From: CBDBJL01 sp965206365
GTDB taxonomy: Bacteria > Pseudomonadota > Alphaproteobacteria > JABAAW01 > JAHZMA01
DNA length: 64,000 nucleotides
Direction of reading: 5' to 3'
NCBI GenBank assembly: GCA_965206365.1
Contig: CBDBJL010000016.1
Coordinates: forward strand, 124,001 to 188,000
This document shows, one piece after another, positions 1 to 8,508 of the stretch (its first letter is position 1; every line of letters begins with the position of its first letter). The position numbers were made by a program, and so were the translations under genes. Below the pieces are notes generated by a model that did no database searches, was not told the origin of the DNA, and saw only the letters and a list, made by a program, of their open reading frames with translations.

Positions 1-333
1 AAACAGCTCGCTATGCTTGTAGAGCACATCTGCGCTATGCAAAATAAAGCCACGTTCATTCTCGATTGGCCCCCCAAAATGAATTGGCAAAGATAATTTA
101 TTTTTCGTGTCGATTTCGGGGATATTGTTTCGCAGAATATCTTTATAGTGCAGTTTGGGCAAGGGCCGATTAACAACAACGCCGATCGCCCCAGCTTCAT
201 CATGGCGACAAATAAAAACCACCGTTTTCACAAAACAACCTGCCTGCAGACCCGGCATAGCCGCCAAAAGTCGCCCGCTAAAAAAACCTGTATGATTAAC
301 AATTTTTTGTTTATTCGTTAATTTTCCATCCAT
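1..333 (-). CDS. yqgE: YqgE/AlgH family protein (UPF0301), 3' part outside window
   Basis: The minus strand is open from the window edge to an ATG at 333, giving 111 codons. Diagnostic family segments are FFSGRLLAAMPGLQAGCF, FICRHDEAGAIGVVVNRP, IHFGGPIENERGFILHS. An in-frame ATG also exists at 348; I prefer 333 because AGGG lies six bases upstream of it. YqgE is a small cytosolic protein of unclear biochemical role, linked in some bacteria to transcriptional control. The C-terminal roughly 40% lies beyond the window edge. Confidence 0.9.
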   Translation of the reverse strand, partial: MDGKLTNKQKIVNHTGFFSGRLLAAMPGLQAGCFVKTVVFICRHDEAGAIGVVVNRPLPKLHYKDILRNNIPEIDTKNKLSLPIHFGGPIENERGFILHSADVLYKHSELF

Positions 334-444
334 CTTTTCCCTATCCATACCCTAGCCATAATTTATTTTACAGTGAAGTCTACAGATTGTCATCTAAATC
401 TGTAGGAAAAAATATTTTTTCCCTGATTTTGGCATAATCAGCTG

Positions 445-585
445 ACCTAACTTCTTATGAATCCATATTCCCTCTAGCAAAATGATTAAAAATCAGCTAG
501 TCTGCCTTTTTATGAATCCATAATTTCCATTGAAAAATTGGTTGAGGTTAGATAAATTGCTTTTATGAATCCGTTGTTTCCCTTC
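445..585 (+). repeat. Three spaced copies of a TTATGAATCC start-codon context
   Basis: The motif T(C/T)TTATGAATCC(A/G)T(A/T), followed a few bases later by TTCC, occurs with its ATG at 457, 512 and 565, spaced 55 and 53 bases. The first two ATGs open micro-reading frames of six codons (MNPYSL, stop) and three codons (MNP, stop). The third is the start of the dsbD-like gene. The first two copies are also both preceded by AATCAGCT. This looks like an imperfect tandem duplication of the translation start region. Confidence 0.5.
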
Positions 586-2736
586 CAACATTGCAAATCT
601 TTCGCCATATTAATCTTGTTCTGGATAGGCTACACCCTATTATCGATGCAGGCTTTTGCCCAAAATTTTAATTTTGGCAGTGCCTCAGTTGCAAATCTTG
701 GAAAAATTTCTGAGGATACTTTCCTGGCCACTCTTAATTTCAAGCTAGAGAAAGGCTGGAAAATTTATTGGCATAGTGGTGGTTATGGGGCTCTGCCCCC
801 TTCGATTGAATGGGATCTAACTAGCCAAGCAGCGATTGTTAATAGCCAGATTTTATGGGCTTATCCGGAAAAATTAAATATTTTAGGCCTGAAAACCTTG
901 GGCTATACAAAAAATATTTCCCTGCCTGTTGAAATTATTCTATCACCTAAGCCTGTCACCCAACTAACGGGCACCTTACATTATCCTATTTGTAAAAAGG
1001 TTTGCATTCCAGCAACCCTAAACTTCACACTTTACCCCGAAACATCCGCCAAAATAACCTCTAAAACACTCAGCAAAATTATGCGTAAAATTCCGGATCA
1101 ACTAAGCGATAACACGAATAAATTAGGGGAATTATTTTGGCATCAGAATCCAGAAAATAATCAAATTATTCTCAATGGTCAGCTAAATTCGCAGTGGAAA
1201 AAAGTTATTTTCAGTGCCCAGAAAAAATATATTCTGCCAAAAATACATAAAAAAACAGGCAGATTACAGCAAAACACCCATGTTCCTTTTGCGGCAAATG
1301 CTGGCGAAACTCTTCAGATCTTGGTCACCGCAAAAACCAAAGAAAATTTTATCACAACTACTCTTTATGCCCAACCAGCGCCAGTTTCACCCATTAAAAG
1401 TAATGTTACTGGTAATGTCACCAATAATGTCGCTAATAATCCCATTGGCGAAATCACAATTTCTTTATTCTTTTTAGCATTATTTGCCGGATTATTGCTT
1501 AATTTCATGCCATGCGTTTTGCCTGTATTGTCATTAAAAATATTGCCAACATCACAAAATCATCGTGAAAATCATAATGCAAAAAGTGATTTGCGGATTA
1601 ATTGCCTGTTTGCGGGTATCGGCATTTTAATCGGCTTTGGTTTGTTGGCAAGTTTTTTAATCTTCATCAGGCAATTTGGCTTTGCCCATTGGGGGTTGCA
1701 ATTTCAATCACCTTTTTTCTTGATCTTTATGCTTTGGACGTTGTTATTTTTTATCGCAACAATTCTCAATTGGCATTTTTTAATCCTCCCCACCCTGCCA
1801 CTACATTTGTCTCAGCGCTTTGGGCTTAAAACCATGATTCCCAAGCCGGCAAAAGCCATGCTTCAAAAAATGATGATCGGTATTATCGTGGTTTGGTTTG
1901 CCAGCGCATGCACTGCCCCAATTATCGGCACCATTATCTTAACCGCACTTACAGCACAGCCTTGGGTGTTATTCGGCATGCTTGAATTATTGGGGTTAGG
2001 CATGGCATCCCCTTATTTTTTGATCGCAGCATCGCCTTATATCGCATCTTATATTCCAAAATCAGGACGGTGGAATCAATGGCTTAGCAAATTCATTGTA
2101 ATTGCCTTACTACTTACCTGCCTATGGTTACTATTGTTACTGAAATCCCATCTTGCATTATGGCAATTGATGGGTTTATGTTTCAGCATCGCATTTTTAT
2201 TCATGCTAATTAGGCTAAAAAATCATTCTCGTTTCCGCAAAAACCAAAGGTTATTTCTGCAAAAAGCTCCGCTTTTCAGCATTTGTTTGCTCACCATGCT
2301 CACATGGCTTTATTTGCCTAACCTACTCAATCTCCAAAATATAAATCCCTCACCAACAAATTCACCCTCCATAATAGACAAATCCGCGGAATCTTTTATG
2401 CCCGATGCTGTCTCGGCATTATTGCAAGATGGCAAAAACGTTATCATCGATATTACCGCACTTTGGTGTATTAGCTGTCAAATCAATCAAGCACGAATTT
2501 GGCAATCGAGCTTTGGCAAAAACCTAATTGCACAAGAAAATATTATTTTCATGCGAGGTGATTGGACTCTACCCAATATAAATATCGAGAAATTCTTGCA
2601 AAAATATAATCATTATGCTATTCCCTTCACAATTATTTTCACCCCTACCCAACCTGAAGGATTTATCTTGCCCGCACTTTTTAGCATCTCTGATATTAAA
2701 GCCCATTTGCCCCTTTTTTTACCCTCTCAACAATAA
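565..2736 (+). CDS. dsbD: DsbD/ScsB-type thiol:disulfide interchange protein
   Basis: This 723-residue membrane protein probably carries electrons from cytosolic thioredoxin to periplasmic thiols, serving disulfide isomerisation or cytochrome c maturation. Residues 1-33 form a signal peptide ending AFAQ. The periplasmic N-terminal domain (about 34-285) carries the cysteine pair YPICKKVCIPA. The transmembrane core (about 292-590) has the two redox cysteines in NFMPCVLPVLSLKIL and FASACTAPIIGTI. The C-terminal thioredoxin-like domain has LWCISCQ as its CXXC active site. The length fits the ScsB/long DsbD subfamily. The start at 565 lies in the third copy of a repeated start context and has no strong Shine-Dalgarno sequence. 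It is followed after 17 bases by a J-domain gene. Function is inferred from domains. Confidence 0.85.
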   Translation: MNPLFPFQHCKSFAILILFWIGYTLLSMQAFAQNFNFGSASVANLGKISEDTFLATLNFKLEKGWKIYWHSGGYGALPPSIEWDLTSQAAIVNSQILWAYPEKLNILGLKTLGYTKNISLPVEIILSPKPVTQLTGTLHYPICKKVCIPATLNFTLYPETSAKITSKTLSKIMRKIPDQLSDNTNKLGELFWHQNPENNQIILNGQLNSQWKKVIFSAQKKYILPKIHKKTGRLQQNTHVPFAANAGETLQILVTAKTKENFITTTLYAQPAPVSPIKSNVTGNVTNNVANNPIGEITISLFFLALFAGLLLNFMPCVLPVLSLKILPTSQNHRENHNAKSDLRINCLFAGIGILIGFGLLASFLIFIRQFGFAHWGLQFQSPFFLIFMLWTLLFFIATILNWHFLILPTLPLHLSQRFGLKTMIPKPAKAMLQKMMIGIIVVWFASACTAPIIGTIILTALTAQPWVLFGMLELLGLGMASPYFLIAASPYIASYIPKSGRWNQWLSKFIVIALLLTCLWLLLLLKSHLALWQLMGLCFSIAFLFMLIRLKNHSRFRKNQRLFLQKAPLFSICLLTMLTWLYLPNLLNLQNINPSPTNSPSIIDKSAESFMPDAVSALLQDGKNVIIDITALWCISCQINQARIWQSSFGKNLIAQENIIFMRGDWTLPNINIEKFLQKYNHYAIPFTIIFTPTQPEGFILPALFSISDIKAHLPLFLPSQQ

Positions 2737-2753
2737 AAAATCACAGAAAAACC

Positions 2754-3428
2754 ATGTCTATCCCTATGCCACAACCAACAGCTACCCATCCTAACCGTCA
2801 CAAGAAAGCCTATATCATCAATTGCACCACGAAATTTCGCAATGATATCGTTAAGCTTGCTGAATCAAAACATGTTAATGTTGGCGATCTAGCACGCTCG
2901 ATCATTTTAACCATCCCTGAAGATGTGATTAATGCCTTCCCAGATCCTGGAGATCCTAGCGAGAAAGATCGCGAACCGGTTTTTTTAAAATCCGGTGATA
3001 ATTCAGGCAAAGTTTGGCGTCGCAAGCCCCGATTGCAAGCCCGCTTACCCGAAGGCTGCCACCCCATTACCCTACGCAAAGCTTTAGGCTTGGCGCTTTC
3101 CCTATCCACAAATAAAAAAAATCTAACCTTGCATGATGGTGCCCAAGATACTCTACAAAAAACCATTGATCAGCTAGCAAATGACCAAGAGAGATTACAC
3201 AAAATTATTGATAAAATTGCTTTTATTCCTTTTAAGGCAGGTTGCTCAACAATCGAACAAGCTCTTTATATTTTGGGATTACCGCGTCATCCCTATCCCA
3301 ACCATGAAACGATAAAAAAACGTTATCGTGAATTGGCAACAATTTTTCACCCTGATAGTATTTGTGGCAGTCATGATCGAATGAGTCAGCTTAATATTGC
3401 CTTCGATTTGCTTAAAGGGAACCGCTAA
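2754..3428 (+). CDS. J-domain (DnaJ-like) protein
   Basis: A 224-residue soluble protein with a C-terminal J domain (about 180-222): the signature is TIKKRYRELATIFHPD followed by MSQLNIAFDLL, with the HPD tripeptide needed to stimulate DnaK ATPase. The N-terminal 170 residues hold no motif I recognise beyond a basic WRRKPRLQARLPEG stretch. No transmembrane segment or zinc-binding CXXCXGXG repeats are present, so it is a class C J protein rather than DnaJ itself. It lies between the dsbD-like gene and dapF on the same strand and may be cotranscribed. Similar genes lie upstream of dapF in other Alphaproteobacteria. Its client is unknown. Confidence 0.75.
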   Translation: MSIPMPQPTATHPNRHKKAYIINCTTKFRNDIVKLAESKHVNVGDLARSIILTIPEDVINAFPDPGDPSEKDREPVFLKSGDNSGKVWRRKPRLQARLPEGCHPITLRKALGLALSLSTNKKNLTLHDGAQDTLQKTIDQLANDQERLHKIIDKIAFIPFKAGCSTIEQALYILGLPRHPYPNHETIKKRYRELATIFHPDSICGSHDRMSQLNIAFDLLKGNR

Positions 3429-3456
3429 AACCAAGCCAACAATAAGAAAGAAAATT

Positions 3457-4368
3457 ATGGCATCTCCAAAAAAGAAACCTCCTCAAAAAAAATCTACCGG
3501 TCTTTCTTTTACCAAAATGCACAGCAATGGTAATGATTTTATGGTAGTAGATAATCGTAGTCGCAAATGGCGTGTAGACCCTGGCGAAATGGCGACGCAA
3601 ATAAAAATCATGGGCGATCGGAAGCGGGGCGTTGGTTTCGACCAACTGATGCTCATTGAGCCTGGTGAGGATTCCACCCACCCTATTTTGCAAATTTTCA
3701 ATACCGACGGCAATAAGGCAGAGGCCTGTGGCAATGGCACGCGTGCAGCCGGACAATATATTATGGATAAATTATCCTGCGATGAAATTTGTTTCCACGG
3801 CCCTATCAGACATTTGGAAGTTTGGCGCAAGCCTAATATTTCTAATCATGTTTGGGTGGCCATGGGGAAGGTGAGTTTTCTCTGGCAAGATATCCCTTTA
3901 AAAGCCGAAGCCAATAGCTTAGCCCTTGATTTGAAATTGGATGCACGTACCCCTTTTGCCACCCTTTGCGATGCCCCCATTGCCGTAAATATTGGCAATC
4001 CGCATTGTGTGTTTTTTTGCGCTGATGCCGAGCAAGCTGACCCTGAAAATGAAGGCAAATTTCTAGAAAATCACCCATTTTTTCCACAAAAATCTAACAT
4101 TGAATTTGTTTCTGTTCGCCCCGATGGTAGCTTGCGTATGCGGGTATGGGAACGAGACGTTGGCGTTACTCAAGCCTGTGGTAGTGGTGCTTGTGCTGCA
4201 TTTGCAGCGGCAAAAAAAATTGGCAAAATAACCACAGATCAAGCTGAAATTCATTTGGATGGTGGCTCGGTATCGGTAGCTTGGCAACGTGAAAACGCCC
4301 CGATCATTTTAAGTGGCGATGTGCATTATGTTTATCATGGCGATTGGCTATTTAGGGGGGCATCTTGA
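3457..4368 (+). CDS. dapF: Diaminopimelate epimerase
   Basis: Interconverts LL- and meso-diaminopimelate for lysine and peptidoglycan synthesis. The 303-residue reading contains both catalytic-cysteine motifs, ACGNGTRAAGQ and ACGSGACAAFAAAKK, together with FTKMHSNGNDFMVVDNR and the NIGNPHCVFF segment. The frame is open from 3397, but the conserved start of the family is near FTKMH, so ATG 3457 (MASPKKKPP) is chosen. The lysine-rich extension before FTKMH is slightly longer than usual. The stop overlaps the mtaB start by four bases (TTGA), which implies translational coupling. Confidence 0.95.
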   Translation: MASPKKKPPQKKSTGLSFTKMHSNGNDFMVVDNRSRKWRVDPGEMATQIKIMGDRKRGVGFDQLMLIEPGEDSTHPILQIFNTDGNKAEACGNGTRAAGQYIMDKLSCDEICFHGPIRHLEVWRKPNISNHVWVAMGKVSFLWQDIPLKAEANSLALDLKLDARTPFATLCDAPIAVNIGNPHCVFFCADAEQADPENEGKFLENHPFFPQKSNIEFVSVRPDGSLRMRVWERDVGVTQACGSGACAAFAAAKKIGKITTDQAEIHLDGGSVSVAWQRENAPIILSGDVHYVYHGDWLFRGAS

Positions 4369-5723
4369 AACGAACTTGGCAGGAAAACCACAACGCAGAG
4401 CCCAATACAAAATCTGGCACAAAATCTGGTAATATTGTGAATTTTGGCTGTAGGCTTAATATTAGTGAAGGCACCCATATCCAAACCGAGTTTGCACGCG
4501 CAAAATGCACCGATATGATTGTTGTTAATTCATGTGCGGTAACGCTTGCTGCTGAACGCAAATCATTACAAATGGCACGACGCTTAAAACGTGAAAACCC
4601 GGATAAAAAAATCATCTTCACAGGTTGTGCTGCCCAAATCAATCCCAATAAATATCAACAAATTTCTGAAATCGATTATGTTGTTGGCAATCATGAGAAA
4701 ATGTCGTTGCTTGAAAAGATTCCTGAAATCGCAAATTCTGCAATCAATCCACCATTAAAGCCAACAACCGATAAAGCCAACTCTGCGCATAATCTAGTCA
4801 GCAATATTTTTGATATTACTGAAACAGCTCTGCATTTAACCCAAAGCTATCATCGGGATCATACCCGCGCTTTTGTTCAAGTTCAAAATGGTTGCAACCA
4901 TCGTTGTAGCTTTTGTATTATTCCCTATGGACGCGGCAATAGTCGTTCCGTCGCACCCAATGTAATTATTACACAAATTCAACAATTGGTAGATAATAAT
5001 TTTCAAGAAATAGTGCTAACGGGGGTAGATTTAACCTCGTATCACTATGATGATGCTTATAAAACATGGCGGTTAGGCACCTTAGTAAACGCAATTTTAA
5101 CCAAGATTCCCAGCTTAAAACGGCTTCGAATCTCATCTTTAGATTGCATCGAAATTGATCCAGAACTAGCTGAATCATTTGCGGAACCCCGCTTAATGCC
5201 TCATTTGCATTTATCCTTACAATCCGGTGATAATGTAATCTTAAAACGCATGAAACGCCGCCATAGCCGTGATGATGTTGTTAATTTATGCGATAAATTA
5301 CGCCAAATTCGCCCTGATCTAATCTTTGGTGCCGATTTAATTGCTGGCTTTCCCACCGAAACCGATGCCCATTTTGCGAATAGCTACGCATTAATAAAAG
5401 AATGCGATCTGGTTTGGCTACATATTTTCCCCTATTCCTCACGCCCAGGAACAGTTGCTGAACGAATGCCGCAATTGCCCCGAGAAATTATTCGAAATCG
5501 AGCTGAAACATTGCGCGCAATCAGTCTGAGACGCGCCCAACAATATCAACAAAGTCTTGTTGGCACCGAAGTTACTATGCTTACCGAGCGCAATCAAACC
5601 GGCTATACACCACATTTTGCTCAGGTGAAAATTATCGATAATAATCTTGTTCCAGCCAATAAAATTATTCCGGTAAAAATTACCAATTTTGATGGAACTT
5701 CCCTACACGGACAAACCCTATGA
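4365..5723 (+). CDS. mtaB: tRNA ms2t6A methylthiotransferase MtaB
   Basis: A radical SAM enzyme that adds a methylthio group to t6A37 of ANN-decoding tRNAs. The N-terminal MTTase domain supplies three cluster cysteines: NFGCRLN, VVNSCAVT and IFTGCAAQ. The radical SAM motif is NGCNHRCSFCIIPYGRG (CXXXCXXC). A TRAM-like tail follows (about 385-452). The start codon is TTG at 4365, overlapping the dapF stop. The gene is followed by ftsY with an ATGA overlap, so dapF-mtaB-ftsY reads as one coupled unit. The closest alternative, MiaB, is less likely because of the NFGCRLN motif and the dapF/ftsY context. Confidence 0.92.
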   Translation: MKRTWQENHNAEPNTKSGTKSGNIVNFGCRLNISEGTHIQTEFARAKCTDMIVVNSCAVTLAAERKSLQMARRLKRENPDKKIIFTGCAAQINPNKYQQISEIDYVVGNHEKMSLLEKIPEIANSAINPPLKPTTDKANSAHNLVSNIFDITETALHLTQSYHRDHTRAFVQVQNGCNHRCSFCIIPYGRGNSRSVAPNVIITQIQQLVDNNFQEIVLTGVDLTSYHYDDAYKTWRLGTLVNAILTKIPSLKRLRISSLDCIEIDPELAESFAEPRLMPHLHLSLQSGDNVILKRMKRRHSRDDVVNLCDKLRQIRPDLIFGADLIAGFPTETDAHFANSYALIKECDLVWLHIFPYSSRPGTVAERMPQLPREIIRNRAETLRAISLRRAQQYQQSLVGTEVTMLTERNQTGYTPHFAQVKIIDNNLVPANKIIPVKITNFDGTSLHGQTL

Positions 5724-6622
5724 GCCGGTTATGGCAAAAACTCAATCAACAATTTCAATCGAAACAGCTTCGGTCTGCATCAAAATTCGTGAATATCGAT
5801 GCGCATTATTTTGAGCAGCTCGAAGAAAATCTGATTCTTACGGATATGAATGCAAATCTGGCACAGGATTTGGTAGCAATATTACGCAAAAAAAAATATC
5901 CCGATCAGCCTAATCCAGAAGCTGTGATCATAACCGAACTTCAACAAATTTTAACCACCAAGCTTGAACCTTACGCGAAAACTTTTGCCATTACCGATTC
6001 GCGCCCCTTTATTATTATGGTCTCAGGCGTTAATGGTACCGGCAAAACCACTACCATTGGTAAATTAGCCTACCACCTTATCCAACAGGGCTATATCGTT
6101 GGGCTCATTGCTGGTGACAATTTCAGATCGGGCGCACCTCAGCAACTAAAAATTTGGGCTGAGCGCACTGGGGCTAGCTTTTTCTCAGCCGTCACTCATA
6201 CCGATCCTGCAGCTTTGGTCTATGAAACCATCGCCGATACACTCAAAAATAATAGCCCCGATATTTTAATCATAGATACCGCAGGTAGGCTCCATAACAA
6301 CACCAATTTAATGGAATCTTTGGCAAAAATCCCCCGCGTTATCCAAAAATTACTCCCCGATGCCCCCAATGAATCCTTACTGGTTTTAGATGCAACAACT
6401 GGGCAAAACACTTTGAATCAAGTAAAAAAATTTCAAGAAACCTCGCAAATTACCGGAATGATTATGACCAAACTCGATGGCACTGCCAAGGGCGGAGCTT
6501 TGCCATCTTTAATCACACAATATCATTTGCCAGTTTATTTTTTAGGTATGGGCGAAGCCATCGAAGATTTGCTACCCTTTGATTGCGAAAAATTTACCCA
6601 GGCTTTGCTCAGCCAAAAATGA
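5720..6622 (+). CDS. ftsY: Signal recognition particle receptor FtsY
   Basis: GTPase receptor that docks the SRP-ribosome complex at the inner membrane. The 300 residues comprise an N helical bundle and the G domain: G1 GVNGTGKTTTIGKLA, DNFRSGAPQQL, G3 DTAGRLHNN, G4 TKLDGTAKGG. The acidic A domain found at the N-terminus of enterobacterial FtsY is absent, as in many Alphaproteobacteria, so the protein is a minimal NG form. The start overlaps the mtaB stop by four bases. About 107 bases without a gene follow before tadA. Confidence 0.95.
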   Translation: MSRLWQKLNQQFQSKQLRSASKFVNIDAHYFEQLEENLILTDMNANLAQDLVAILRKKKYPDQPNPEAVIITELQQILTTKLEPYAKTFAITDSRPFIIMVSGVNGTGKTTTIGKLAYHLIQQGYIVGLIAGDNFRSGAPQQLKIWAERTGASFFSAVTHTDPAALVYETIADTLKNNSPDILIIDTAGRLHNNTNLMESLAKIPRVIQKLLPDAPNESLLVLDATTGQNTLNQVKKFQETSQITGMIMTKLDGTAKGGALPSLITQYHLPVYFLGMGEAIEDLLPFDCEKFTQALLSQK

Positions 6623-6729
6623 AATTAGCCCAAGATTCAAATCTTCAGCCACTTAAATTTTAGGGCAATTTTTAGGAAAAAATTTTCAGGATATTCGAAA
6701 TTTTAAGCGTTACAACCACTCAAAATTTA

Positions 6730-7179
6730 ATGAAAAAAGCCTTACTATTGGCCAGCCAAGCCGCCAAACAAGGCGAAGTGCCTGTTGCTGCAATCCTTAC
6801 CGATTCTGTTGGGGATATTATTGCAAGTAGCCAAAACCGCATGCACCGCAACCAAGATCCCACCGCACATGCCGAAATGTTGGTATTGGCACAATGCAAA
6901 TCAATAAATTCTCACCATAAGCACTATTTTCTCCATGATTGCTATTTATTTGTCACCCTAGAACCTTGCCCCATGTGTGCCCATGCCATCGCCCTAATGC
7001 GGATCAAAGCCCTCTATTTTGCTGCCTATGATGTTAAGGGGGGAGGGGTTGATCACGGTGCCCGAATTTTTGCTCAAAGCGGTTGTAATCATATTCCTGA
7101 AATTATTGGTGGGTTGTATCAAAGCGATAGCGAAAAATTACTCAGCCATTTTTTTCAAAAACGCCGACAAAATCCTTGA
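6730..7179 (+). CDS. tadA: tRNA-specific adenosine deaminase TadA
   Basis: Deaminates adenosine 34 of tRNA-Arg(ACG) to inosine. The 149 residues show the zinc and proton-shuttle motifs TAHAEML (HAE) and PCPMCAHAI (PCXXC). The N-terminal ALLLASQAAKQGEVPVAA segment is typical of TadA. ATG 6730 is adopted; the N-terminus is slightly shorter than in many homologues. The general tRNA adenosine deaminase fold also occurs in guanine deaminases, but size and motifs fit TadA best. Confidence 0.9.
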   Translation: MKKALLLASQAAKQGEVPVAAILTDSVGDIIASSQNRMHRNQDPTAHAEMLVLAQCKSINSHHKHYFLHDCYLFVTLEPCPMCAHAIALMRIKALYFAAYDVKGGGVDHGARIFAQSGCNHIPEIIGGLYQSDSEKLLSHFFQKRRQNP

Positions 7180-7353
7180 CCTTTCCTCATATTTGCATTA
7201 AATTTTGTGTCAAATTGCGCTTTTTCCGAATCAATTTCGGTTTAAGCGTGTATTTCTTGGTATAGGGGTTTTTCATGTTGGGCTTTTCTATAAGGCTTTT
7301 TTTATGGTTTTCCTTGAATCTAAAAAAATTTTAAGAAACGGAGTATTCTAATT

Positions 7354-7668
7354 ATGGCGCGTCGGTGTGAATTATCAGGGAAAAGTGTTTTAAGTGGAAA
7401 TAATGTTTCGCACGCACATAATAAAACGCGTCGCAAATTTTTTCCTAACTTACAAAACATTCATTTGCGAAGTGATTTGTTAAATCAAAATATGAAGTTT
7501 TCTATGTGCACAAGCTTGCTTCGAACCGTCGAACGTTGTGGTGGTTTGGATGCTTGGCTAAGCACACAACCAGAACGAAATCTGGCAACAAAAGCCGTGA
7601 AAATCAAACGGGCAATCGCTAAAATCCAGAAAAATTCTCAAATCCAACCCGAAAATCAACAAATTTAA
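7354..7668 (+). CDS. rpmB: 50S ribosomal protein L28
   Basis: A 104-residue basic protein starting MARRCELSGKSVLSGNNVSH, with HNKTRRKFFPNLQ, typical of alphaproteobacterial L28 with a C-terminal extension. A clear Shine-Dalgarno sequence (CGGAG) lies before ATG 7354. The 174-base gap after tadA contains an AT-rich leader and probably the promoter. Confidence 0.95.
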   Translation: MARRCELSGKSVLSGNNVSHAHNKTRRKFFPNLQNIHLRSDLLNQNMKFSMCTSLLRTVERCGGLDAWLSTQPERNLATKAVKIKRAIAKIQKNSQIQPENQQI

Positions 7669-7721
7669 TATAATGGTTACATCCCGGCTATTTTAGGAAT
7701 ATAGATATGGGATGATGGTAA

Positions 7722-8396
7722 ATGCGAATTGTTTTTCCTGAAATTGATCTAACGAACATTAAAGCCGTATTAATTGATCTGGACCATACTTTGTATGATT
7801 TTATCCAGGCTGAAGCTACCGCACTAGCTTCTTGCCACCGAAAATATCAAAGCGAGCTTGTAGCCATCGACTACCCAACTTTTGAAGCTTATTACCACCA
7901 GGCACGTGGTGAAATACAACAACGCCTAGCCCCGCAAGGTGCGTGCCGTTCGCGATTTCTTGCCTTCCAGGCTTGGTTTGAAAAACTTAATTTTCCCAAA
8001 GCTTACCAGCTAGCTTTTCAATATGAGGCTTTTTATTGGCAAGTTTTCATAGATTCGATCTCACTTGCCCCTGATGCTGAAAAATTTTTAACCGATACTC
8101 AAACCAAAAAAATAGGAATTGCGATCGTCACCGATATGCAACCGCATTATCAAACAGCAAAAATTGCGAAGCTTGGCATTATCGATAAAATTGATTTTTT
8201 AGTCACCTCCGAAGAAGCCGGCAAGGAAAAACCTGCTCGCCAGCCATTCTCATTGGCACTCAAAAAACTCTCTACCCACCATAAAAAACCTCTCCGGCCT
8301 GAAGAAGTAATCATGATTGGCGATAATTTTGCAAAGGATATCATCGGTGGTGAAACTTTCGGCATGAAAAGCTATGTTGTTCAATACCAACCCTAA
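7722..8396 (+). CDS. HAD-superfamily hydrolase, pyrimidine 5'-nucleotidase type
   Basis: A 224-residue haloacid dehalogenase-fold phosphatase. Motif I is LIDLDHTLYDF (nucleophile and acid-base Asp), motif II is VTDMQ, motif III lies around EEAGKEKPA, and motif IV is MIGDNFAKDI. The DLDHTLYD form recalls pyrimidine 5'-nucleotidases, but HAD substrate specificity cannot be read from sequence. The helical cap lies between motifs I and II (residues about 20-100). It is followed by a 112-base gap and an unrelated sulfatase-fold gene. Confidence 0.8.
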   Translation: MRIVFPEIDLTNIKAVLIDLDHTLYDFIQAEATALASCHRKYQSELVAIDYPTFEAYYHQARGEIQQRLAPQGACRSRFLAFQAWFEKLNFPKAYQLAFQYEAFYWQVFIDSISLAPDAEKFLTDTQTKKIGIAIVTDMQPHYQTAKIAKLGIIDKIDFLVTSEEAGKEKPARQPFSLALKKLSTHHKKPLRPEEVIMIGDNFAKDIIGGETFGMKSYVVQYQP

Positions 8397-8508
8397 AAGT
8401 AAATTAATTAGCGGATAAACGAACACACCCCTTGAAATATGGATCATTTTCACCTTATTATCTTGATGAATAAGCGCAATCTATAAATATTTTTAAGTGG
8501 GGTTAAAA

